Notes under the pieces: generated by a model
What the model was told of the DNA's origin: nothing
Seen by the model: the letters and a program-made list of their open reading frames with translations, nothing else
The model's database searches: none
Shown: piece after piece, positions 15,859-24,174 of the stretch
How positions within the stretch are numbered: position 1 is the stretch's first letter
How the letters are laid out: every line of letters begins with the position of its first letter
NCBI RefSeq assembly: GCF_022049065.2
Contig: NZ_CP095744.1
Coordinates: 1,282,577 to 1,346,576, forward strand
From: Niallia sp. Man26
Lineage (GTDB): Bacteria > Bacillota > Bacilli > Bacillales > Cytobacillaceae
Direction: 5' to 3'
Length of the DNA stretch: 64,000 nucleotides
Made by a program: the position numbers and the translations under genes

Positions 15859-15957
15859 CTGAATTCCTCCTTAGCTTAGATAGATTCATTATATACTGCA
15901 GTCAGAATGTTTAGAATACAGGTATGTAAGTTAATTTTGCCTAAATAATTACATTTT

Positions 15958-16007
15958 GCGCTCTATAGATGGAAGCAAGCACCAAACTTTAGAGCGCTTG
16001 CTTTTTT
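15958..16007. terminator. Overlapping alternative hairpins between the ABC leader and HPr-like gene
   Basis: GCGCTCTA (15958-15965) pairs with TAGAGCGC (15990-15997), while AAGCAAGC (15973-15980) pairs with GCTTGCTT (15996-16003), the latter followed by a plus-strand T-run. The two stems share bases and exclude each other. They lie past the 3' end of the minus-strand HPr-like gene; termination in that direction is uncertain. Confidence 0.4.
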
Positions 16008-16017
16008 ATGTATAAAA

Positions 16018-16305
16018 TTAGACTTCATTAGGAAGAAGCCCCCATGCTTCTGTTAAGGCTTTGGCGATTGCTTGCAGTGCCTTCTGTTCGTCTGCACCAT
16101 CTGCCCACACCTTGAAATATGCTCCCGGTTTTATTTCCAATGACATAACCTCCATTATGGCACAGGGAGAGTTTTGTAGATTTACTGAACGGTTATTATA
16201 TTCGAGGAAAATTCGCGATTGAAACATAGAGGCACTGCTTACTAACAAACATGCCGGGCGGGCAAATCCTGTTATGGCAATAATGTTAAAATGCATTTCT
16301 GTCAT
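16018..16305 (-). CDS. HPr-like protein lacking the phosphorylatable histidine
   Basis: 95 residues clearly related to HPr/Crh: ARPACLLVSSASMFQ matches the ARPATVLVQTASKY helix, LEYNNRSVNL matches LEYNGKTVNL, and IMEVMSLEIKPG matches IMGVMSLGI, with the final ADGADEQKALQAI helix. The GIHARPA active site reads TGFARPA: His15 is gone. The Ser46 region LKSIMG is replaced by LQNSPCAIME, a four-residue insertion. It therefore cannot act as a PTS phosphocarrier, and the HPr kinase site is altered; like Crh it may act as a regulator, but this is inference. AAAGGAG lies about 12 bases before the ATG, a long spacing. Confidence 0.8.
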   Translation of the reverse strand: MTEMHFNIIAITGFARPACLLVSSASMFQSRIFLEYNNRSVNLQNSPCAIMEVMSLEIKPGAYFKVWADGADEQKALQAIAKALTEAWGLLPNEV

Positions 16306-16492
16306 TTTTTGAAACTACTCCTTTCATCCAAGGTAAAATATGGATGTCTGTATCTTTATTATGGTATAGAAAAACAGTGTACCGGTAACCTAATCATCGC
16401 AAAAGATTGCCTAATACTCTCACAGCACTTACTAAAATTACAGGAATTGGTTTATAATCACTAATAGTGCGTGAGGTTTTAAGGAGGCAGTT

Positions 16493-17407
16493 ATGACAGA
16501 ACTATCAACAAATCAATTGAATGAGCTGAGCAAGCTTATAAACCGTTTTACAAATAGTGAAGGTTCAAATAAAACAGCTATTCCGTCATTATTTTTTATC
16601 CGAGAATCTGATATTACTGAACCAATTCATGCCGTATTTAAACCGTCGTTTTGCATCATTCTTCAAGGAGAAAAAGAAGTGCTACTTGCTAGTGACCGCT
16701 TCCGGTACGGTCCTCAAGACTATATTGTTTCATCTGTTCACTTGCCGGTAACCGGACAGGTAATTAAAGCTTCTAAAGATATACCTTACTTGGCATTTAA
16801 GCTTGAATTTACATCGAGTGAAATTTTATCGCTTTTAGATGAAGCTAGAAATGAAAGAGCAAACCAGAAGATGAACAGAGCAATGTTCATAGACAAGGCA
16901 GAACCAGTTTTGTTGGATGCAGTAACTCGCCTTGCCCGTTTATTAGATAGACCACAGGATATACCTGTACTGGCTCCACTTTATAAGAAAGAAATTTTGT
17001 ATTTAGTTTTGCAAGGGCCACATGGAAACATATTAGAGCAAATGGCGTTAGAAGGAAGCCAAGTCTATCGAATTAGGGAAGTAATTGAGTATATTAAACG
17101 TCACTACGTCGAAGCTTTTCGGATAGAAGAGCTTGCGGAAAAGGTAAATATGAGTGTGGCGACACTGCATCGGTACTTCAAACAAGTTACAGCAATGAGC
17201 CCGATACAATTCCAAAAGAACTTAAGGCTGCAGGAAGCAAGGAGGCGTTTATTGGCAGAAGCAACAGACGCAGCAGAAGTTGCCTTCCAGGTCGGCTATG
17301 AAAGTCCGTCCCAGTTCAGCCGAGAGTATTCCCGAATGTTTGGGCTACCGCCTAAAGAAGACATTAAACAGCTTAGGGAAAATCAAGTACACAGCAAAAA
17401 TGCCTAA
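16493..17407 (+). CDS. AraC-family transcriptional regulator
   Basis: 304 residues: an N-terminal AraC_N ligand domain (IPSLFFIRESDITEPIHAVF, SFCIILQGEKEVLLASDRF) and a C-terminal pair of HTHs (FRIEELAEKVNMSVATLHRYF and ATDAAEVAFQVGYESPSQFSREYSRMFG). AAGGAGG precedes the ATG. This subtype often regulates adjacent oxidoreductase or cupin-type genes. Here the convergent cupin and carboxymuconolactone decarboxylase genes lie just downstream, and the MFS and SDR genes beyond. The target is not proven. Confidence 0.9.
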   Translation: MTELSTNQLNELSKLINRFTNSEGSNKTAIPSLFFIRESDITEPIHAVFKPSFCIILQGEKEVLLASDRFRYGPQDYIVSSVHLPVTGQVIKASKDIPYLAFKLEFTSSEILSLLDEARNERANQKMNRAMFIDKAEPVLLDAVTRLARLLDRPQDIPVLAPLYKKEILYLVLQGPHGNILEQMALEGSQVYRIREVIEYIKRHYVEAFRIEELAEKVNMSVATLHRYFKQVTAMSPIQFQKNLRLQEARRRLLAEATDAAEVAFQVGYESPSQFSREYSRMFGLPPKEDIKQLRENQVHSKNA

Positions 17408-17411
17408 TAGT

Positions 17412-17449
17412 AAAAAGCGGACCGAATTCATGAGTTCGGTCCGCTTTTT
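17412..17449. terminator. Bidirectional terminator between AraC and cupin genes
   Basis: 15-bp stem AAAAAGCGGACCGAA/TTCGGTCCGCTTTTT around a short loop, with A-tract and T-tract on either side, separating convergent genes. Confidence 0.9.
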
Positions 17450-17450
17450 C

Positions 17451-17846
17451 TTATAAAGAATTATACGTGCTATCACTTACAGGCTCCAGCCACTCTGTTT
17501 CTCCCGGTGTCAAAGCAAGATGGACAAACCAGCTGTCCTTGGTTGCCCCATGCCAATGTTTTGTATTAGCTGGTATATTGACTACGTCTCCAGCTTTAAG
17601 AAGCTGAGCCGTTTTCCCTTCTTCTTGGTACCAGCCTTCGCCGCCAGTAACTAACAATACTTGCCCGACTTTATGTGAATGCCAGTTATTGCGCGCACCT
17701 GGAGCAAATGTAACATTACCGATGGAAGTATTAAGGGGACTTGGGTCTGTGAAAACCATCTGTAAATAGGCATCCCCGCTAAAATTTGCTGTTACTTTTT
17801 CTCCTCGTGGAAAAATGATGCTGTAATTCAACTGTTCGTTTTCCAT
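17451..17846 (-). CDS. Cupin-domain protein
   Basis: 131 residues, one cupin barrel. Motif 1 is NNWHSHKVGQVLLVTGGEGWYQEEG (two histidines and a glutamine in place of the usual glutamate) and motif 2 is AGDVVNIPANTKHWHGA. It probably binds one metal ion; such small cupins are often annotated as quercetin-dioxygenase-like or CMD-associated. The preferred start is the ATG at 17846, four bases after the stop of the CMD gene; the longer frame overlaps that gene. The cupin and CMD pairing is recurrent in bacteria and suggests a joint step in aldehyde or aromatic detoxification. Confidence 0.85.
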   Translation of the reverse strand: MENEQLNYSIIFPRGEKVTANFSGDAYLQMVFTDPSPLNTSIGNVTFAPGARNNWHSHKVGQVLLVTGGEGWYQEEGKTAQLLKAGDVVNIPANTKHWHGATKDSWFVHLALTPGETEWLEPVSDSTYNSL

Positions 17847-17850
17847 ATTA

Positions 17851-18183
17851 TTACCTGCCTTCTTCTGATTCGTAGATTGATTTCGCGATGTTGAATGCTG
17901 ACCAGGCTTTTGGCCAACCAGCATAAAATGCAAGATGTGTAATTATTTCGGCGATTTCTTCCTTTGTTATTCCATTAGCCTTTGCCTTATGCAAATGGGG
18001 TGTTAACTGTTCAAAGTTGCCGCCTGCTAATAATGCGGAAACTGTTATCATGCTGCGGTCCCGGGGTGAGAGCTCTTTTTCTCTTGACCAAACCTCTCCG
18101 AATAGCACATCATCATTTAACTCAGCAAATTTTGGAGCAAAATCTCCTAATAAATCTCGTCCAGCTGTTTGTTTTTCCGCCAT
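17851..18183 (-). CDS. Carboxymuconolactone decarboxylase (CMD) family protein
   Basis: 110 residues with the CMD core: FGEVWSREKELSPRDRSMITVSALLAGG, then LTPHLHKAKANGITKEEIAEIITHLAFYAGWPKAWSAF. The CxxC peroxidase motif of AhpD is absent, so it is the decarboxylase-like branch. It resembles B. subtilis YraC, which lies next to the MerR regulator AdhR. Here it is the first gene of a two-gene operon with the cupin, read from a 19-bp-spacer promoter that contains an AdhR-type operator and faces a MerR gene. Confidence 0.88.
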   Translation of the reverse strand: MAEKQTAGRDLLGDFAPKFAELNDDVLFGEVWSREKELSPRDRSMITVSALLAGGNFEQLTPHLHKAKANGITKEEIAEIITHLAFYAGWPKAWSAFNIAKSIYESEEGR

Positions 18184-18223
18184 TTAGCTCATTCCTTTCT
18201 TAAACTATCGCTTTACAAGATGA

Positions 18224-18254
18224 AGTATAGACCTTAAAGTGTACTTTAAGGCAA
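18224..18254 (-). promoter_or_regulatory. MerR-type promoter with AdhR-like operator (CMD-cupin operon)
   Basis: On the minus strand, TTGCCT (-35, plus 18249-18254) and TATACT (-10, plus 18224-18229) are 19 bp apart, the long spacer typical of MerR-activated promoters. The spacer and -35 hold CTTAAAG-TGTA-CTTTAAG (18233-18250), matching the CTTAAAG-N4-CTTTAAG repeat described for B. subtilis AdhR. Confidence 0.82.
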
Positions 18255-18351
18255 GGGAATGGATGATAGTTTTTAAGAAAATCGTTTATTTTTTTAAGCA
18301 TTTACATAAGTGAATGCTGTTAAAAGCAATATACAAATAGAGGTGGACCAT

Positions 18352-18753
18352 TTGACTTATTCTATTGGAGAGTTTGCTAAGATTATCGGTGTAACATCAA
18401 GCATGCTCAGATACTACGAAAAAGAAGGGCTATTAACTCCCGGACGAGATGAAAATAATCTGCGGGAATATACAGAACAGGATATTGGCTGGGTTCAATT
18501 CTTGCTGCATTTAAAGAGTTCCGGCATGTCGATTACAGAGCTGAAACAATATACAAATTGGCGTGCAATAGGCGAATCGACTATTTTAGAAAGAAAAGAT
18601 CTTCTCGAAAAACGGAAAAGTCTTCTAGCAAAGCAAATACAAGAGCTGCAGGAAAGTATGAATATCTTAACCAGTAAAATTGAATTTTATCAAGATCAGC
18701 TAGACGGTAACAAATACGATTTTGTTCTTTATCATCATGAAAAGTCAAAATAA
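18352..18753 (+). CDS. MerR-family regulator (AdhR-like)
   Basis: 133 residues: the N-terminal MerR HTH-wing (TYSIGEFAKIIGVTSSMLRYYEKEGLL) followed by a long coiled-coil (LERKDLLEKRKSLLAKQIQELQESM). The start is a TTG at 18352 with AGGTGG a few bases upstream; the GTG at 18310 lacks a ribosome binding site. It is divergent from the CMD-cupin operon, whose promoter carries an AdhR-type operator, so it is the likely activator. No cysteine is present, so the thiol-based aldehyde sensing proposed for AdhR cannot work in the same way here. Confidence 0.88.
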   Translation: MTYSIGEFAKIIGVTSSMLRYYEKEGLLTPGRDENNLREYTEQDIGWVQFLLHLKSSGMSITELKQYTNWRAIGESTILERKDLLEKRKSLLAKQIQELQESMNILTSKIEFYQDQLDGNKYDFVLYHHEKSK

Positions 18754-18784
18754 GGCTAATGGGCATAAACCCATTAGCCTTATA
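18751..18784 (+). terminator. Rho-independent terminator after the MerR gene
   Basis: The stem AAGGCTAATGGG/CCCATTAGCCTT overlaps the stop codon and is followed by a T/A-rich stretch. Confidence 0.8.
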
Positions 18785-18852
18785 ATTTCTTCTATATGTA
18801 GCATCCTAAAGAGGCTGTTTTAAAAAAAATTGTTGTAAAAAAGTAAGAGTAA

Positions 18853-18901
18853 TTGCTGAAAGTGCTTTTATTTGGTATGATAACTAACGACCGTTCGTTA
18901 G
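18853..18901 (+). promoter_or_regulatory. Promoter with TetR-type operator for the MFS pump
   Basis: TTGCTG (18853-18858), a 17-bp spacer and TATGAT (18876-18881). The palindrome CTAACGA-CCGT-TCGTTAG (18884-18901) covers the predicted start site, a pattern bound by many TetR-family repressors of efflux genes. No TetR gene is in the window, so the repressor would be unlinked. Confidence 0.72.
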
Positions 18902-18950
18902 AATGGTTTCGCAAATAAAAGATTACATCTTACTAGGGAAGTGAGTGCAT

Positions 18951-20150
18951 ATGCAAAAACCAATCAAAGAACAAAAAATGGTTTTAGTTATTTTATTAAG
19001 CAATCTTTTTATCGTATTTTTAGGAATAGGCTTGATTATTCCTGTCATGCCTTCTTTCATGAACATGATGCATATAACAGGAAGCACAATGGGCTATCTT
19101 GTTGCTGTGTTTGCTTTCTCGCAGCTTGTTGTGTCACCCTTTGCAGGAAGATGGGTAGACCGGTTTGGCAGAAAAAAGATGATTGTTATCGGTCTTGTAA
19201 TATTTGGAGTGTCTGAATTGATTTTCGGATTGGGAACCAATGTTGCAGTATTATATATATCGAGAATATTGGGTGGTGTCAGCGCTGCGTTTATTATGCC
19301 AGCTGTAACGGCATATGTTGCAGATATTACAACCATTCAGGAAAGATCAAAAGCGATGGGCTATGTTTCTGCTGCAATCAGCACGGGCTTTATTATTGGC
19401 CCGGGAGCAGGGGGCTTTATCGCTGACTTTGGCATTCGAATGCCGTTTTTCTTTGCTGCTGCGATTGCATTCCTGGCAGCATTCACATCTGTCTTTATTT
19501 TGAAAGAGCCGTTGTCTAAGAGTGAGCTTGCTGAGCTTGCTGAAAATAGTCAGAAAACTAACTTCTTGAAAGACTTGAAACAATCACTACATCCGATTTA
19601 TCTGATTGCCTTTATCATTGTGTTTGTTCTTGCCTTTGGTTTATCTGCTTATGAAACGGTGTTCAGCCTGTTCTCTGATCATAAGTTTGGCTTCACACCG
19701 AAGGATATTGCCACAATTATTACGATTAGTTCCATTTTCGCTGTTATTGTTCAAATTGCATGGTTCGGTAAATTAGTAAATAAGCTTGGTGAAAAAAGGG
19801 TTATCCAGCTTTGTTTAATTGTTGGTGCAGTATTAGCCTTCGTTTCGACATTTATGTCAGGATTTATCGTTGTCTTGCTTGTTACATGCTTTATTTTCTT
19901 AGCATTCGATCTGCTGCGCCCGGCATTGACAACTTTTTTGTCCAAAGCGGCTGGCAAACAGCAAGGTTTTGTTGCTGGAATGAACTCAACCTACACAAGC
20001 TTAGGAAATATTTTTGGTCCTGCCCTAGGCGGAATTTTATTTGATCTAAATATTAATTTCCCATTCCTTTTTGCAGGCGTTGTTATGATAGTAGGCTTAT
20101 GCCTTACTGTCATGTGGAAAGAAAAAGCGTTAAATGAAGTATCATACTAA
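18951..20150 (+). CDS. MFS drug-efflux transporter
   Basis: 399 residues with twelve predicted helices. The conserved loop 2-3 motif is GRWVDRFGRKKMI, and helix 5 holds the antiporter motif C region (GFIIGPGAGGFIADFG), marking the DHA1 proton-antiporter group that includes TetA, NorA and Bmr. The ATG at 18951 is preferred over the in-frame GTG at 18945. It has its own promoter with a TetR-type palindrome and a terminator after the gene, so it is monocistronic. Substrates unknown. Confidence 0.88.
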   Translation: MQKPIKEQKMVLVILLSNLFIVFLGIGLIIPVMPSFMNMMHITGSTMGYLVAVFAFSQLVVSPFAGRWVDRFGRKKMIVIGLVIFGVSELIFGLGTNVAVLYISRILGGVSAAFIMPAVTAYVADITTIQERSKAMGYVSAAISTGFIIGPGAGGFIADFGIRMPFFFAAAIAFLAAFTSVFILKEPLSKSELAELAENSQKTNFLKDLKQSLHPIYLIAFIIVFVLAFGLSAYETVFSLFSDHKFGFTPKDIATIITISSIFAVIVQIAWFGKLVNKLGEKRVIQLCLIVGAVLAFVSTFMSGFIVVLLVTCFIFLAFDLLRPALTTFLSKAAGKQQGFVAGMNSTYTSLGNIFGPALGGILFDLNINFPFLFAGVVMIVGLCLTVMWKEKALNEVSY

Positions 20151-20154
20151 ACAA

Positions 20155-20187
20155 AAGGCCTTCACTTACGGTGGAGGTTCTTTTTTG
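20155..20187 (+). terminator. Terminator after the MFS gene
   Basis: The imperfect stem CCTTCAC/GTGGAGG with a short loop is followed by a T6 run. Confidence 0.7.
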
Positions 20188-20190
20188 TGG

Positions 20191-20456
20191 AAATGTTCTA
20201 AAAATAATTGTCTCCAATGTTCTAAGAAAATATAATAAAAGCAGAGATGGAAGAAAGGGGAATTAATATTTCATATGTGGCTAACTCTTTAATGACTATC
20301 GAATCGAAACAAATCCTGATAGGGAAGTTGTATGTTGCGGTATTTAAATATCATTAAAGGGATGCGGGGTATGGAATTATTTATTTCCGCTGCTAAGCAG
20401 AGTCCAATTGGATCTGTTTTCTATATCGGTGTGTCCCTTGAATAGGGGAGATATTA
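20191..20456 (+). other. Intergenic region before the SDR gene
   Basis: No gene can be supported. A 27-codon ORF (20362-20445) ends in the ribosome binding site of the SDR gene, but its own ribosome binding site (AAAGGG directly against ATG) is poor. AGAAAGGGG near 20250 resembles a ribosome binding site with no ORF after it, hinting at a decayed gene. Confidence 0.3.
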
Positions 20457-21212
20457 ATGACTCAATTAAAAAATAAAACAGCAATTATAACAGGTGCAAG
20501 CAGCCCACGAGACATTGGAACAGCCATTTGCAGAAAATTAGCATCACAAGGGATAAATATCTTCTTTACGTATTGGAAAGCTGAAAATGATTGGGTAGAG
20601 GAGTTTCAGCAAGAAATGGTTAATGTAGGAGTCCGTTGTGAAAGCTTAGAAATTGATTTAGCTAATGCAAATGCTGCATATGTCTTATTTGATACAGCGG
20701 AAACCAAACTTGGTTTTCCTTCTATTCTAGTAAACAACGCAGCTCATTCAAAGAATGATGGATACAAATTACTTGATGCTAAAACGCTTGATGAACATTA
20801 TGCAGTTAATATGAGAACCACTCTTCTGCTTTGTGTCGAGTTTGTCCGCCGTTTTCCAAAGTCTGGTTTCACAGCAGGCAGAATTATTAATATGACATCA
20901 GGACAAGATATCGGACCAATGCCGGGAGAGCTTGCATATGCTGCAACGAAAGGTGCTATTTCCGCATTCACAAAGTCACTGTCACAAGAGGTTGCATCAT
21001 TAGGAATTACAGTTAATGCCGTAAACCCAGGACCTACTGATTCCACGTGGATGAACGATGAAATAAGAGAGCATCTGCTGCCTAAATTTCCGATGGGGCG
21101 CATTGGGCTGCCAGAAGATGTTGCATCCACCATTGCTTTTCTTGCAAGTGAGGAAGCAAAGTGGATAACTGGACAGATCATCCATTCAGAAGGTGGATTT
21201 ATTAGAGGTTAA
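20457..21212 (+). CDS. Short-chain dehydrogenase/reductase
   Basis: 251 residues, a classical SDR. The cofactor loop reads ITGASSPRDIGTAICRKLA (a TGxxxGxG variant with an insertion), then VNNAAHSKND, the catalytic serine in NMTSGQ and the YxxxK motif in LAYAATKGAISAFTKSL, ending with the KWITGQIIHSEGGFIRG C-terminus seen in FabG-like enzymes. It is probably an NADP(H)-dependent oxidoreductase with unknown substrate. AGGGGAG precedes the ATG. It is monocistronic, with a strong terminator downstream. Confidence 0.9.
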   Translation: MTQLKNKTAIITGASSPRDIGTAICRKLASQGINIFFTYWKAENDWVEEFQQEMVNVGVRCESLEIDLANANAAYVLFDTAETKLGFPSILVNNAAHSKNDGYKLLDAKTLDEHYAVNMRTTLLLCVEFVRRFPKSGFTAGRIINMTSGQDIGPMPGELAYAATKGAISAFTKSLSQEVASLGITVNAVNPGPTDSTWMNDEIREHLLPKFPMGRIGLPEDVASTIAFLASEEAKWITGQIIHSEGGFIRG

Positions 21213-21225
21213 ATAAGTGATTAAC

Positions 21226-21260
21226 AAAGCTGTGCCAAGATTCATTGGCACAGCTTTTTT
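21226..21260 (+). terminator. Rho-independent terminator after the SDR gene
   Basis: 13-bp stem AAAGCTGTGCCAA/TTGGCACAGCTTT with a 6-nt loop and T6 run. It insulates the glycan locus that starts next. Confidence 0.9.
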
Positions 21261-21423
21261 GATTTTTATTTATTGGAAAAGGCAAAAAAGGGGACAAACC
21301 TGATGGCATGAATCATTTTCATGGACTAATATTAGATACACTGTAAAATCTATAGAACTTCCCCCCAATCTATTGCTCTGTCATGCAGGATGATTAAAAT
21401 GAAAGAAAAGCAATAATTCTAAA

Positions 21424-21439
21424 ATGATAGCGTTTTCCT
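21424..21439 (+). promoter_or_regulatory. cre-like site upstream of the first GH38 gene
   Basis: ATGATAGCGTTTTCCT matches the cre consensus WTGNNANCGNWNNCAW except at one position. It lies 33 bp upstream of the GH38 start, suited to CcpA repression by preferred sugars. Confidence 0.55.
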
Positions 21440-21471
21440 AAAGCTGGCATAAAGAAAGGCGGGTAAAATCA

Positions 21472-24174
21472 ATGAAAAAAACGGCACATATTATCTCCCA
21501 CACTCATTGGGACAGGGAATGGTATCTGTCCTTTGAACAGCACCGTTACTATTTTCTAAAACTGATGAATGAATTGTTAGACCAGTTTCAAGCAGAAGGA
21601 AATGCTTTTCAATCCTTCCATCTGGATGGTCAAACTGTACTGTTAGAGGACTACTTTGCTGTTCATCCGGAGAAACGGGAGGCAGTCAAGCAATTAATAG
21701 AAAACAAAAAGCTTCATATTGGACCATGGTATGTGCTGCAGGATGCTTTTTTAACAAGTTCGGAAGCCAATGTACGGAACTTGCAAATAGGTTTGCATGA
21801 TGCAAAAGACTATGGGCATGTATCAAAGCTTGGGTATTTTCCTGATACTTTTGGCATTTACGGGCAGGCACCACAGCTGTTAAAGCAAGCTGGCATTGAT
21901 ACAGCTGCTTTTGGAAGAGGCGTAAAACCTACTGGCTTTAATAATATGGTGTCAGATTCTCCTAATTTCGAATCACCTTTTTCTGAGATGATTTGGAAGG
22001 CGCCAGACGGCTCTGAAGTACTAGGAATTCTTTTTGCTAATTGGTATTCAAACGGTAATGAAATACCAGTTGATGAAGCGGAAGCGAAAATATTTTGGGA
22101 CCGCAAACTGCAGGATGCGGAAAAATATGCGTCCACAAATCAGTTATTGTTTATGAACGGATGTGATCATCAGCCGCTCCAAAAAACAATTCCAAAGGCC
22201 ATTGAAACCGCAACGCGCCTCTACCCTGGCTATTCTTTTAAGCATTCCAGCTTCGCTGATTATACAGAAGCGTTAAAAGCAAATCTGCCTGACGAACTCC
22301 AAGTTATTGAAGGAGAATTGCGCAATCAACGAACAGATGGCTGGTCGACGCTTGTAAATACAGCATCCAGCCGCATTTACTTAAAGCAGTGGAACAATCA
22401 TTGTCAAACTCTTATGGAAAAGATTGCAGAACCGCTCGCAACTTTTGGCTATTTAGCAGGAGGAAAGTATCCAAGAGAATATTTGCGCTTCATGTGGAAA
22501 TCATTAATGAAAAATCATCCTCATGACAGTATTTGCGGCTGCAGTGTTGATGAAGTTCATCGCGAAATGGTGACCCGTTTTGAAACAGTTTTGCAAATGG
22601 GTAAAGTATTCGTTCGTGAGCACGGTGCGGAGCTTGCAGGTAAAATTGATACTTCTAACACACCAAAGGGGGCAGTTCCGCTAGTAGTCTTAAATACAAC
22701 AGGATGGGATAAAAATGACGTTGTTGAAAAAACAGTCGATTTAGAAAAAGTGTATTTCTCAGAGATGCATTTTGAACAAATACCAGCTTATTTACAGGAA
22801 AAAGCCATGCCTGCATACAGATTAGTTGATCAAGACGGAAAGAGCATCAACTGTTTTGTGGAAGAGCCAATGATTGAGTTTGACTATGATTTGCCTAGTG
22901 ATAAATTTCGCCAGCCGTTTTTTGCGAAGCGGGCTAAGCTGTCTTTTTTTGCTGAAGGAATCCCAGCATTCGGCTATAAAAGCTTCTATCTTATCCCACA
23001 GGAGCAGTTTGCTGAAGAGATTCAGGAACACACAGCTGACAAAGCCATGGAAATGGAAAATGAATATGTTCACGTCCTCTTTCATGATGATGGTACATAT
23101 AATTTAACAGATAAAGCAACAGGCAAGACCTTGAATCACCTCGGTATTTACGAGGACACAGGGGATGTTGGAAATGAATATATGTTCAAGGAAGCAAAGG
23201 GGCAGCGTATAACTACAAAGAATGTTCCAGCTGTATTTCGTCTAGTAAAAAGAACATCCCTTCGAACAGAGCTTGAATTCACACACACTTTAACTATTCC
23301 TGCTTCAGCAGACAATCAGCTTGCCATGGAACGAAACAGCTTAATTTGGCATAAAGACAGGCAAGCAGGCAGATCATGCGATACGAAAAAGATTATATTG
23401 CGCACAACAGCCATTCTCGAAAAGGGGATGAAGGGACCAGCCTTCAAGCTGACAATGGATAATCAAGCAACAGATCATCGCCTGCGCGTCCTGTTTCCAA
23501 CAAAAATGGAAACGGATACACATCGTGCGGACAGTATTTTTGAGATTGTGACTCGTCCCAATATTCCGGAACAAGAGTGGGAAAACCCTAGCTTTTGTCA
23601 TCATCTGCAGCGTTTTGCCAGCATTGCTGATGAAAAAAAGGGCTTCACTGTAGTGACGGATGGCCTTCAAGAATATGAAATTCTGCCAGAAGACGGAACG
23701 ATTGCCATCACCGTACTTCGTTCTGTAGCTGAGCTTGGTGACTGGGGATATTTCCCGACACCTGAAGCACAATGCTTAGGGACTCAAACAGCTGAGTGGC
23801 AAGTTTTTATCCATGAGAAAGATGTTATTGCATCAAAGGCATATGTGGACGCTTATCAATATAAAGTTCCTCTTCAGGTTATACAAACCAGTGCACATAA
23901 GGGGGAATTGCCTGCTGAACACAGATTTGTGAAGTGGGAGTCAGAAGGGCTAGCGTGGACATCTATGAAACTGGCAGAGGATTGTGATGACATAATGATT
24001 CGTTGGTTTAACCCTAGCCCAGAAAGCGGCAATCTAAAGGCTTCTATAGGGACAGATTTTGCAGCCTATAAGAGTACGATACTTGAAGAAAGAAGCAATG
24101 AATCTAGTAATCACTACAATGCAGCAGGTCATGAAATTATAACTATCGGTTTTCAAAAAGGAGAGAGACTATGA
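21472..24174 (+). CDS. Alpha-mannosidase, GH38 (900 aa)
   Basis: A cytoplasmic GH38 enzyme of the shorter, MngB/SpGH38-like class. Zinc ligands are in the N-terminal ISHTHWDREW (His12, Asp14), and the catalytic nucleophile is Asp125 in GYFPDTFG. The downstream FMNGCDHQP and KNHPHDSICGCSVDEVH are further zinc and active-site segments. No signal peptide. The S. pyogenes relative cleaves alpha-1,3-mannose, so a similar role on imported N-glycan arms is likely but unproven. The start follows AAGGCGGG, and the stop overlaps the GH125 start (ATGA), so the two are coupled, as in streptococcal N-glycan loci. Confidence 0.95.
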   Translation: MKKTAHIISHTHWDREWYLSFEQHRYYFLKLMNELLDQFQAEGNAFQSFHLDGQTVLLEDYFAVHPEKREAVKQLIENKKLHIGPWYVLQDAFLTSSEANVRNLQIGLHDAKDYGHVSKLGYFPDTFGIYGQAPQLLKQAGIDTAAFGRGVKPTGFNNMVSDSPNFESPFSEMIWKAPDGSEVLGILFANWYSNGNEIPVDEAEAKIFWDRKLQDAEKYASTNQLLFMNGCDHQPLQKTIPKAIETATRLYPGYSFKHSSFADYTEALKANLPDELQVIEGELRNQRTDGWSTLVNTASSRIYLKQWNNHCQTLMEKIAEPLATFGYLAGGKYPREYLRFMWKSLMKNHPHDSICGCSVDEVHREMVTRFETVLQMGKVFVREHGAELAGKIDTSNTPKGAVPLVVLNTTGWDKNDVVEKTVDLEKVYFSEMHFEQIPAYLQEKAMPAYRLVDQDGKSINCFVEEPMIEFDYDLPSDKFRQPFFAKRAKLSFFAEGIPAFGYKSFYLIPQEQFAEEIQEHTADKAMEMENEYVHVLFHDDGTYNLTDKATGKTLNHLGIYEDTGDVGNEYMFKEAKGQRITTKNVPAVFRLVKRTSLRTELEFTHTLTIPASADNQLAMERNSLIWHKDRQAGRSCDTKKIILRTTAILEKGMKGPAFKLTMDNQATDHRLRVLFPTKMETDTHRADSIFEIVTRPNIPEQEWENPSFCHHLQRFASIADEKKGFTVVTDGLQEYEILPEDGTIAITVLRSVAELGDWGYFPTPEAQCLGTQTAEWQVFIHEKDVIASKAYVDAYQYKVPLQVIQTSAHKGELPAEHRFVKWESEGLAWTSMKLAEDCDDIMIRWFNPSPESGNLKASIGTDFAAYKSTILEERSNESSNHYNAAGHEIITIGFQKGERL

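Noticed and set aside
20362..20445. 27-codon ORF before the SDR gene as a leader peptide
   Set aside because: The ribosome binding site abuts the ATG, and there is no hairpin between it and the SDR gene.
23374..23772. Minus-strand ORFs within the GH38 and GH20 genes
   Set aside because: They are antisense to well-conserved enzymes and have no start signals or recognisable motifs.
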